Assembly (NCBI GenBank): GCA_040902585.1
Contig: JBBDXA010000170.1
Coordinates: 1-20,092, forward strand
Reading direction: 5' to 3'
Source of the DNA: JBBDXA01 sp040902585
Lineage (GTDB): Bacteria; Planctomycetota; Phycisphaerae; Phycisphaerales; Phycisphaeraceae
DNA: 20,092 nucleotides
The notes under the pieces are model-generated. The model was not told the origin of the DNA. It saw only the letters and a program-made list of their open reading frames with translations, and did not search any database. This document shows, piece after piece, positions 1-6,864 of the stretch. Every line of letters starts with the position of its first letter. Positions within the stretch are counted from its first letter, which is position 1. The position numbers and the translations under genes were made by a program.

Positions 1-53
1 ATGCTGGATTGTACGTGGGCGTAATATTGTAGGCTGCGCGGTGTGAACTTCCA

Positions 54-1322
54 TCAGGCCTCGATCACACGCTTTAACACATTCATCTGGGACCTGGCCC
101 GTTCTTCAACAAAGTTCATCGCCTTTTTCACTTTGGCCTGGGCTTGGGCGTAATCGTTGTGGATGCTCATCAGGATGTCGAACATTTTCTGAGCCGGCGT
201 GGAGTCGAATTCGGGAGCCCATTCTTCCAGGCCGATGTCTTTGAACATCCAGCATTTGGGGGAATGAAACTCGGAGAACGTGTGCATCATCGGCGTGCCG
301 CTAGCCAGCGCCATGATGGGCGTGTGCGGCTCGTGGCAGATGACAGTGTGAGCGCGGGCGTAGAAGGAGCAGGCTTCATCCACGTTCCAGAACTCGTCGA
401 AGTTCACCACGTGTTTCTTCAGATCATCAGGCAGGGGATCGAAGATGAACTTCTTGTTGTATTGCATCTCCTTATAAACCTCGGGCGCGATGACGACTTT
501 CCAGCCGGTCTCTTTGACCCACATGGCAATAAGATCCTGATACACCTTCGCGCGGCGGGTATCGTCGGCAATATTCTGCGGCGTCGGGTTGAGCGGGTTG
601 AGTTTCTGCGGACGCTTGTCGTCGACGCCAGGGCTGGTCGGCGAATGGGTGCGGAGCTGCATGGTGATGAATTTCTTTTCTTCGAGGCCATGCTTTTTCA
701 TGCGGGCGATTGCCTTGTCATCATCGCGGACATCGATGCCGAAGCAGCCATCGGGCGCGAACTCGAGCACAGGCGGTTTGACCCCGGCAGCCTTGAGTGT
801 CTGAATCGTCTTGGTTTCGCGGCAATAGATAAAGGCGGCACTATTGAGCAGGGCGATGCGGCCCTCAGCGCCGGGGCCGGTGACCATGTCGGGGAAATAG
901 GACTGAGCTTGAAGGCCCCAGGGTTTGCCAATCTTGCGGCAGTAGGCCATGAAATCCGTGCTTTGCCCCATGCCCGGCCCGCGAAGAAAAAAGTCGCTGC
1001 GACCAATCGCGTTCTGAACGGCTCCATCTTTCTCGCCGAGCGAACCTTTGACGACCTCCACCTTCGGGAATCGCTTCTTGAGCATCGCGTCCACCTCTGC
1101 ATTGGTGCTGGCAGCCCAGAGAATGACGTTGGCCTCGGGAAGATACTGTTCAAGAAATCGCAAGGTGCCCGGCGTGTGGCCGATGTCGCCGATGTTCTTC
1201 GTCGCCCAGGCACATTGCAACAGGACAGTCTTGCGCGGCTTGTCGGCCTGCCCGATGGCGGGCAAGGCAGTCGCGCCGAGTACGAGGGCAGAAGTTTCGA
1301 GAAATGTGCGGCGTGTGATCAT
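54..1322 (-). CDS. Tat-exported polysaccharide pyruvyl transferase-like protein
   Basis: The protein has 422 residues. The N-terminus carries a twin-arginine motif (TRRTFLE, residues 3-9), a hydrophobic stretch and an Ala-rich end near residue 25, so Tat export is predicted. The mature part resembles the polysaccharide pyruvyl transferase family (GT-B-like fold): an N-terminal segment with HTPGTLRFL near 49-57, an RGPG turn at 114-117, and the C-terminal nucleotide-site-like HEPHTPIMALASGTP at 330-344. Family members usually act in the cytoplasm, adding ketal-linked pyruvate to surface glycans, so an exported version is odd and its substrate cannot be inferred. Its ATG overlaps the stop of the upstream small gene (ATGA), which suggests translational coupling. 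Family assignment is fairly secure; enzymatic activity is not shown. Confidence 0.8.
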   Translation of the reverse strand: MITRRTFLETSALVLGATALPAIGQADKPRKTVLLQCAWATKNIGDIGHTPGTLRFLEQYLPEANVILWAASTNAEVDAMLKKRFPKVEVVKGSLGEKDGAVQNAIGRSDFFLRGPGMGQSTDFMAYCRKIGKPWGLQAQSYFPDMVTGPGAEGRIALLNSAAFIYCRETKTIQTLKAAGVKPPVLEFAPDGCFGIDVRDDDKAIARMKKHGLEEKKFITMQLRTHSPTSPGVDDKRPQKLNPLNPTPQNIADDTRRAKVYQDLIAMWVKETGWKVVIAPEVYKEMQYNKKFIFDPLPDDLKKHVVNFDEFWNVDEACSFYARAHTVICHEPHTPIMALASGTPMMHTFSEFHSPKCWMFKDIGLEEWAPEFDSTPAQKMFDILMSIHNDYAQAQAKVKKAMNFVEERARSQMNVLKRVIEA

Positions 1323-1585
1323 TGTCGTTGCGGGTTCGGTCGGTGTTTATGTATGGGATGAAGCGCGTTAGCCTGCTTTCTTCTTGGATCGCCGGGCGGC
1401 GGCGCGGCGCGCTCGATCCGTTCGATGGTCTGGTGAAGTTCCTTGACGGCCTCAGCGTATCCGGGCCTTTGTCTGTTCTCAGCGAGGGCGCGGCTTATCT
1501 CCGCGCGGTCCTCGTCGGTCAAAGGGGGCAATGGGCCAATCACCAGATCAACGTCGTCATCGAGTTTCAGCTCCTTGTTGGGCAT
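1319..1585 (-). CDS. Small charged hypothetical protein (88 aa)
   Basis: I do not recognise this protein. It begins with an acidic, aliphatic segment (KLDDDVDLVIGPLPPLTDED), continues as a predicted amphipathic helix rich in Glu and Arg (about residues 24-60), and ends in a basic, proline-containing tail (PRRKQ to NPQRQ). It has no signal peptide or membrane segment. No clear Shine-Dalgarno precedes the ATG at 1585. The main evidence that it is real is the exact 4-base ATGA overlap with the exported pyruvyl transferase-like gene downstream, an arrangement typical of co-translated genes. The LTDEDRAEI and helix pattern superficially recalls small antitoxin-like proteins, but no toxin partner is visible, so I assign no function. 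Confidence 0.55.
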   Translation of the reverse strand: MPNKELKLDDDVDLVIGPLPPLTDEDRAEISRALAENRQRPGYAEAVKELHQTIERIERAAPPPGDPRRKQANALHPIHKHRPNPQRQ

Positions 1586-1645
1586 GAGGTCGATTCTTGT
1601 GTGGGCGTCTGTTTCGCAACCTGGCTTTTTAGTGATGCGTTGACC

Positions 1646-1682
1646 CGACCCTCCCCCAGCCCCTCCCTAAGAGGGAGGGGAG
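1646..1682 (+). repeat. 37-bp palindromic repeat, copy 1
   Basis: It contains a perfect 9-bp stem (CCCTCCCT-type arm at 1660-1668, complementary arm at 1672-1680, loop AAG) preceded by CGACCCTCCCCCAG. It differs from copy 3 (3912-3948) only at two of the three loop bases. It lies 6 bases beyond the stop codon of the minus-strand korA gene and may act as its transcript end as well as being a dispersed repeat. Confidence 0.85.
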
Positions 1683-1688
1683 TCAGAC

Positions 1689-3671
1689 TCACCCTTCGCC
1701 GTTGCCATTGCTGCCCGCCTTCGTCGGCGTCACGGGTGGATCATTCGGGCTCACCTTATGCTCGCGCGGGATGATGAATTCACGATCAGCGGGCCATTGG
1801 TCTGTGAGCATGAGATCAATCGCCTGTTCGATTTCCTCGACGAGGAACGGTTTGCCCTGGACCTTATTCAGGCCGCGGGCGTCGATCAGGTGTTTGCCGC
1901 GGATGAGCAGGCGGAGCTGGCCCATGTTCAGTTCGGGGATGAGCACCTTCTTGAAGCTGCGCAGGACTTCGCCCAAGTTGCGCGGCATCGGGTTCAAATA
2001 TCGCAGGTGCGCGGAGGACACTTTCTTGCCTGCGGCGCGGGCTTTATCCACGGCTGAAATGATCGACCCGTACGTGCCGCCCCAGCCGAGCACCAGTAAG
2101 TCGCCGGTCTCATCGCCGCGGACATTGAGCGGCCCGATGTCGTCGGCGACCTTGGCGACCTTGGCGTGGCGCAGGTCGGTCATGCGCTGATGGTTGGCCG
2201 GGTCGTAGTTGACGTTGCCGGTGACGTCGGCCTTTTCCAGGCCGCCGAGGCGATGCATGAGGCCGGGCGTACCGGGGACAGCCCAGGGCCGGGTGAAGTT
2301 TTCATCGCGGCGGTAAGGCTGGAAGTTCTCGGGGTTGATGTCGTGATTGATCTTGAACGTCTTGTACGAATTGTGATCAGGAATCTTCCAAGGCTCCGCA
2401 CCGTTGGCGAGGTAACCATCCGTCAGAATGATCACCGGCACCATGTGCTGCATGGCGATGCGGCAGGCGTCGATGGCGATGTTGAAACAGTCCGCCGGCG
2501 ACTGCGGAGCGACGATGACCAGCGGGCTGTCCCCGTTACGGCCGTACATCGCTTGCAGAAGATCGCTCTGCTCGGTCTTGGTGGGCAGGCCGGTGGAAGG
2601 CCCGCCGCGCTGGACATTGACGATGACCAGCGGAAGCTCGGCGACGATGGCGAGGTTCACCGCTTCGGCCTTCAAACAAAGGCCGGGCCCGCTGGTGCCG
2701 GTGATGGCGAGTTGCCCGGCGTAGGCAGCGCCGATGGCGACGCACACGGCGGCGATCTCGTCTTCCGCCTGCACGGTCTTGACGCCGAAGTGCCGCATGC
2801 CCGCGAGATACTCAAGAATCGAAGACGCGGGCGTGATGGGATACGAACCGTAGACGAGCGTTTTGTCCGAGAGCTTGGACGCGGCGACAAGGCCCATCGC
2901 GAGGGCTTCGTTGCCGGTGATCTTGGTGTACTCACCGGGCGCGACGGTGGCGCGATCGATCTTGAAGTGCTCGGTGAAGATCTCAGCCGTCTCGCCGAAG
3001 AAGTAGCCGGCCTTGAGGGCTTTGATGTTGGCCTCGGCGATCTCGGGCTTTTTCTTCAGCTTGCCGAAGTAGGTTTCGAGGTAGTTGACGGTGACGTCGA
3101 GCGAGCGGTCGTAGAGCCAGAAGATCAGGCCGAGCGACCACATGTTCTTGCAGCGGCCGGCGTCTTTGGCACCGAGGCCGGTTTCCTTCAGGGCATCCTC
3201 GTTGAGGCGGGTGATGGGGACTTTATAGAGGCGGTATTTGCGGGCGTACTTCTCATCATCGATGGGGTTGTAGCCTTCGGGGTACGCGGCTTTGCGCAGG
3301 TTGACCTTTTCGAATTCGGATTCGTTGACGATGACGATGCCGCCGGTTTTGACGTCGTTGATATGGGCCTTGAACGCGGCGGGGTTCATGGCGATCAAGG
3401 CATCGACTTCATCGCCGGGCGTGTGAATGTCTTTGGAGGAGAAGTTCACCTGGAAGCCCGAGACGCCCGGCACCGTCCCGGCTGGGGCGCGGATTTCGGC
3501 GGGGAAGTCGGGAAAGGTGGCGACATCATTACCAAATATTGCAGACGTGTCGGTGAACTGGGTGCCGACCAACTGCATGCCGTCACCGGAATCGCCAGCG
3601 AAGAAGATGACAGCCGACTCAAGGGGACGAAGGGGCTTGACAGCTTTCCCTTCCTGTGTGGCAGACGTCAT
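1689..3671 (-). CDS. korA: 2-oxoacid:ferredoxin oxidoreductase, fused gamma-alpha subunit
   Basis: This is the subunit of a 2-oxoglutarate-type (2-oxoacid) ferredoxin oxidoreductase that helps bind thiamine diphosphate and substrate in the CoA-dependent oxidative decarboxylation of 2-oxoacids in the cytoplasm. Numbering from the chosen start, residues about 19-205 form the gamma domain (AGDSGDGM, FPAEIRAPAGT). The alpha pyrimidine-binding domain follows, with YPITP at 277-281, QAEDE near 301, TSGPG at 326-330 and QRGGPSTGLPT at 354-364. An upstream in-frame ATG at 3710 would add 13 residues. I prefer 3671 because AGAGAGGT sits about 8 bases before it and the likely promoter lies too close to 3710. 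The beta subunit (korB), which holds most of the ThDP and Fe-S binding, is not next to it. It could serve another 2-oxoacid, since specificity cannot be read here. Confidence 0.93.
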   Translation of the reverse strand: MTSATQEGKAVKPLRPLESAVIFFAGDSGDGMQLVGTQFTDTSAIFGNDVATFPDFPAEIRAPAGTVPGVSGFQVNFSSKDIHTPGDEVDALIAMNPAAFKAHINDVKTGGIVIVNESEFEKVNLRKAAYPEGYNPIDDEKYARKYRLYKVPITRLNEDALKETGLGAKDAGRCKNMWSLGLIFWLYDRSLDVTVNYLETYFGKLKKKPEIAEANIKALKAGYFFGETAEIFTEHFKIDRATVAPGEYTKITGNEALAMGLVAASKLSDKTLVYGSYPITPASSILEYLAGMRHFGVKTVQAEDEIAAVCVAIGAAYAGQLAITGTSGPGLCLKAEAVNLAIVAELPLVIVNVQRGGPSTGLPTKTEQSDLLQAMYGRNGDSPLVIVAPQSPADCFNIAIDACRIAMQHMVPVIILTDGYLANGAEPWKIPDHNSYKTFKINHDINPENFQPYRRDENFTRPWAVPGTPGLMHRLGGLEKADVTGNVNYDPANHQRMTDLRHAKVAKVADDIGPLNVRGDETGDLLVLGWGGTYGSIISAVDKARAAGKKVSSAHLRYLNPMPRNLGEVLRSFKKVLIPELNMGQLRLLIRGKHLIDARGLNKVQGKPFLVEEIEQAIDLMLTDQWPADREFIIPREHKVSPNDPPVTPTKAGSNGNGEG

Positions 3672-3725
3672 GGGGTGGACCTCTCTGAACTGCATGGCCA
3701 TCGCGGCCATTAGGGGTGGGTTCTC

Positions 3726-3753
3726 ATTCTAACCTTTAGATTGTTATCGCCAA
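3726..3753 (-). promoter_or_regulatory. Candidate sigma70-type promoter of korA
   Basis: On the minus strand TTGGCG (3753-3748) is followed after 16 bases by TAGAAT (3731-3726), matching the -35 consensus at 4 of 6 and the -10 at 5 of 6 positions. The predicted transcript would start near 3719, giving a leader of about 48 bases before the SD-led ATG at 3671. Confidence 0.45.
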
Positions 3754-3818
3754 CGTGGGGAGGGCAAACTTTAATCCGTTTAGCCGGATTTTTCAGGTGA
3801 GGCGTGGCCCGGCGCTGA

Positions 3819-3855
3819 TTCCCCTCCCTCCGAGGGAGGGGTTAGGGGAGGGTCG
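3819..3855 (-). repeat. 37-bp palindromic repeat, copy 2 (inverted)
   Basis: It is the reverse complement of the family seen at 1646-1682 and 3912-3948, with several substitutions outside the stem. The stem is CCCCTCCCT (3821-3829) paired with AGGGAGGGG (3833-3841). The flank TTAGGGGAGGGTCG (3842-3855) is the mirror of the CGACCCTCCCCCAG flank in the other copies. Confidence 0.85.
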
Positions 3856-3911
3856 GGCGCACGGTATCCGGTGGACTTCTTTGCACACGCGATCATCGGA
3901 ACGTGTTCGCT

Positions 3912-3948
3912 CGACCCTCCCCCAGCCCCTCCCTGGGAGGGAGGGGAG
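3912..3948 (+). repeat. 37-bp palindromic repeat, copy 3
   Basis: It has the same orientation as copy 1 and is identical to it except for two loop bases. Together with copy 2 it forms an inverted pair with a 56-base spacer (3856-3911), so the whole 3819-3948 segment could fold as one long structure or be a small non-autonomous element of about 130 bp. Confidence 0.85.
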
Positions 3949-4141
3949 CCGGATGTCCGCCCTGCGACAGGTTGCCGCGACTGCATTCGGCCGGATGCCG
4001 GTATCATGGTCGGTCTGCCCTGACTCTCATAAAGGCCCGCCCCCGGTTACGCCCCTAATAACGCCTACTATTTCCACCGGGTGAACGCACCACCGCCGCC
4101 GGGCGTACCGGAAACCTTGCGACCTTCAATCCTTCTTAGAG

Positions 4142-5338
4142 ATGCCTGTGCTGACTGCAAAAACCTCGCGAATCTCCTTCATGGCAACCCTTCTTCTCGC
4201 CTCGCTCTGCCTACTGGCAGGCTGCGGCCCGAAGGAGGATGTCCGCACCTACACCGTGCCCAAGCCGGTCCAGCCCACCGTTGCCGTGACCAAGGGCCCC
4301 GGCAAGACGGCCGCGCCCCCGTCCGGCAACGCCGCGGCCGTGCGGCTCCTGGGGGCGATCATTCCGCACGACAATGCCTCCTGGGTCTTCAAGTTCACCG
4401 GACCGACCGCGCTGGTGTCCACGGAGTACGATGCCTTCGTCCGCTTCATCAGCTCGATCAAGTTTCAGATCGTGACGGATGAGCAGGACCGATCGATGTC
4501 CCTGCCGCGCTGGACGCTGCCGCAAGGCTGGCAGCAGCAGGCAGGGGGAAATGAGATGCGGTTCGCCACCATCACCGTCGGCCCTGCGGCTCACGCGCAG
4601 GAGATCACCGTCTTCCGCTTCCCCGGCGATGTGGGCGGCGTCATGGCCAACCTCGAACGCTGGTCGGGACAGATCGGCCTGAAGAACCTCACCCCCGCGC
4701 AGCTTGCTGACATGACGACCACCATCACCGTCGACGGTCAGCCCGCGACGCTGGTGGACATGGTCGGCCCCGGCGGCGGCGACTCAGGCATGGGGCCGAC
4801 GCACCCGGGGCAGCCCCCGGGGCACCCCCCTGTTGTCGATCCTCGTCCGCCCGCGCCTTCCACGCCGCCGCAGATTGTCTATGAAGTACCGCAAGGCTGG
4901 GTGAAGCAGGAGTTGCAGGCCGGAACCATGCGCATGGCCGGCTTCAACATGACCGAAGGCGATGCGACGGCGGAGATGACCGTCATCCCCTTGCCCAATC
5001 AGGGCGGCCAATCGTCCGACCCCGTCGCCAACTTCAACCGCTGGCGCCAGCAGGTCGGTCTCGAACCGGCGACGCGCGAAACGTACGAAAACGATATGTC
5101 GCTCGACGCGTCCGAGCGCAAGTACCTCACCACGGTCAGAATCGATGGCGGCCACGCCTTCTTCGTTGACTACACCGGCCCGGCCGACAAAGGCGGGCAG
5201 CGCGTCATCGGCGTGATGCAACTGGTCGGCGGCTACATCTATTTCTATAAACTCTCAGGACCGGCTGAACTGGTGGGCAAGAACCGCGACGCCTTCGGCG
5301 CGTTCCTTCAGTCGGTGCGATACCAGGAGCCACAATGA
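4142..5338 (+). CDS. Lipoprotein with duplicated domain, first gene of the System II cytochrome c operon
   Basis: The protein has 398 residues. A hydrophobic signal segment (residues 11-27) ends in the lipobox LAGC with Cys28, so it is probably a membrane-anchored lipoprotein on the outer face of the inner membrane. Two related modules follow. The first (about 125-210) has PQGW, EMRF, FNLERW-like (LERWSGQIGL) and VDMVGP. The second (about 249-347) has PQGW, TMRM, FNRWRQQVGL and VDYTGP. A third motif also occurs twice: V..L.GAI...WVFKFTGP..DAFVRFISSIKFQ-like at 67-109 and its partner at 354-395. A Pro/Gly-rich linker (210-245) separates the halves. I do not recognise a named function. Its stop overlaps the ResB start by four bases (ATGA), so a role in cytochrome c or heme handling is inferred from context only. 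No strong SD precedes the ATG; Met14 is an alternative start. Confidence 0.85.
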   Translation: MPVLTAKTSRISFMATLLLASLCLLAGCGPKEDVRTYTVPKPVQPTVAVTKGPGKTAAPPSGNAAAVRLLGAIIPHDNASWVFKFTGPTALVSTEYDAFVRFISSIKFQIVTDEQDRSMSLPRWTLPQGWQQQAGGNEMRFATITVGPAAHAQEITVFRFPGDVGGVMANLERWSGQIGLKNLTPAQLADMTTTITVDGQPATLVDMVGPGGGDSGMGPTHPGQPPGHPPVVDPRPPAPSTPPQIVYEVPQGWVKQELQAGTMRMAGFNMTEGDATAEMTVIPLPNQGGQSSDPVANFNRWRQQVGLEPATRETYENDMSLDASERKYLTTVRIDGGHAFFVDYTGPADKGGQRVIGVMQLVGGYIYFYKLSGPAELVGKNRDAFGAFLQSVRYQEPQ

Positions 5339-6864
5339 GCCGCAGTGATTCCAAACCTCTCGGCCGCGGTCCCGGGTCCGACCCGCGCAAGGATGCCCCG
5401 CGCGATGAAGGGCCGCAGCCCCAATGGGTCGAAAAGAGCGCGACGTGGGAGACCATCAAGAAGCTTCTCACGCCGCTGGCGTCGCTGAAGCTCACCGTCG
5501 TGCTCTTTGCCCTGGGCATGTTCCTCGTCCTGGCGGGCACTCTCGCCCAGGTGGACTACGGCATCTGGACCGTGATGGACACCTACTTCCGCACGCCCAT
5601 CGCCTGGATCGAGCTCCAGGTCTTCATGCGCGATGAATGGGCACGCGACTGGGGGCTTATCAGCGACACCGGCAAGGCACTGGAGGTCCCCTTCCCCGGC
5701 GGCTACATCCTCGGCGGCCTGATGATCGTCAATCTCATCGCCGCCCACTCCATCCGCTTCAAAATCGCCGCCCGCGGCAATCAACTCATCTTCGGCGTCA
5801 TCGGCTCCATCATCGGCGGCGGGATCGTCTTCTACGCCATCCTCGCCGCCACGCAGTCCATCTGGCCGCTCGAACACCCGCTGCCGTTCTGGGATGTGTT
5901 CAACCTGAGTCTCGTCGGCCTGGTGGTGCTCGCTTTTCCCAGCTTCCTGCTCTATCGCAAACGCACCGGCATCGTACTCCTTCATGCCGGCGTCATCGTC
6001 CTGCTCATCAACGAAGCCGTCACCGGGCTGGGAGCCGTCGAAGGCCGCATGGAGATTCCCCAGCAAGGCACCTCCAACTACGTGTATGACCTCGAATCAT
6101 CCGAGATGGCGCTGCGCACCATCAACGACAAAGGCGGACAGGATGTCATCGTCGTGCCCGAGTGGATGCTGATCGAAGCAGCCGAGACGAAGACGGATAT
6201 CGATGACAAACGTCTGCCGGTGATCCTTCGCGTGGATGATTACATGCCCAACTCAACACTTGAGCGAATGGGCGGCCCGGTGGCGAAGGCTCCCGCAACC
6301 AAAGGCCGGATCGGCGCGGAGTACGTCGCCCATGCGGCGAAGGTCGGCACCGGCGTCGATGGCGAAGCCAGCGCCGATGTTCCCAGTGCCTACATCACGC
6401 TCATCGACCGCACCACCCGGCAGCCGATCGGCACCTATCTCTTTTCCGTCCGCATCTCCGCGGGTTCGGACTACTACGAAGACATCAACCTCGGCGGCAA
6501 GGTTTACGACATCAACCTTCAGTTCGCCCGCGAGTACAAGCCTTATTCGATCTACCTCGCCGAGTTCCGCCACGACAAGTTCACCGGCACCGAGAAGGCC
6601 CGCAACTTCTCCAGCGACATTCTGCTCTTCGATGAGGATCATCCCGACGGCCGCAAGGTTCACATCAAGATGAACGAGCCGTTCCGCTATCGCGGTGAAA
6701 CCTTCTTCCAGTCCGCGTTTCTGCCGGGTGATACCGGCACGATTCTCCAGGTCGTGCGCAACCCGGGCTACCTCATTCCCTACATCGGCTGCACGATGGT
6801 CGCGCTGGGCATGACCTTCCATTTCATTCTGCATCTGATCCGATTCGTGCGGAGGTCGATATGA
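5335..6864 (+). CDS. resB: Cytochrome c biogenesis protein ResB/Ccs1
   Basis: This is the ResB/Ccs1 component of System II cytochrome c maturation, which pairs with CcsA to present apocytochrome and heme outside the inner membrane. A Pro-rich cytoplasmic N-terminus (1-40) precedes the family signature PLASLKLTVVLFALGMF (about 47-63) in the first helix. Further membrane helices lie near 124-140, 150-172, 187-206 and 212-230, the last with a conserved-looking His217 in LLHAG. A large soluble domain (about 235-470) and a final helix (about 479-505) follow. The length of 509 residues is normal. It overlaps the preceding lipoprotein and the following ccsA by four bases each, so the three genes are almost surely co-translated. 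Thiol-reducing partners (CcdA, ResA) are not in the window. Confidence 0.93.
   Translation: MSRSDSKPLGRGPGSDPRKDAPRDEGPQPQWVEKSATWETIKKLLTPLASLKLTVVLFALGMFLVLAGTLAQVDYGIWTVMDTYFRTPIAWIELQVFMRDEWARDWGLISDTGKALEVPFPGGYILGGLMIVNLIAAHSIRFKIAARGNQLIFGVIGSIIGGGIVFYAILAATQSIWPLEHPLPFWDVFNLSLVGLVVLAFPSFLLYRKRTGIVLLHAGVIVLLINEAVTGLGAVEGRMEIPQQGTSNYVYDLESSEMALRTINDKGGQDVIVVPEWMLIEAAETKTDIDDKRLPVILRVDDYMPNSTLERMGGPVAKAPATKGRIGAEYVAHAAKVGTGVDGEASADVPSAYITLIDRTTRQPIGTYLFSVRISAGSDYYEDINLGGKVYDINLQFAREYKPYSIYLAEFRHDKFTGTEKARNFSSDILLFDEDHPDGRKVHIKMNEPFRYRGETFFQSAFLPGDTGTILQVVRNPGYLIPYIGCTMVALGMTFHFILHLIRFVRRSI

Larger units (their letters stand above)
3711..4141. other. 431-base gene-free region between korA and the cytochrome c operon
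   Basis: Open frames here look spurious because they run through low-complexity repeats. The region holds the korA promoter, a small 6-bp hairpin with a T-rich end (AATCCG at 3773-3778 with CGGATT at 3785-3790), the inverted pair of palindromic repeats (3819-3948), and a possible weak -10 box TACTAT (4066-4071) about 70 bases before the lipoprotein start. I see no convincing -35 for that box. Confidence 0.6.

Noticed and set aside
1319..1585. Antitoxin identity for the small protein
   Set aside because: The helix pattern is only superficially similar and its coupled neighbour is an exported glycan-related protein, not a toxin.
3755..4084. Open frames across the gene-free region before the lipoprotein
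   Set aside because: They run through the palindromic repeats, giving Pro/Gly/Ser low-complexity peptides, and have no RBS or family features.
4081..4482. Alternative frame starting with GTG just before the lipoprotein gene
   Set aside because: It overlaps the lipoprotein frame, which has a clear lipobox and duplicated domains.
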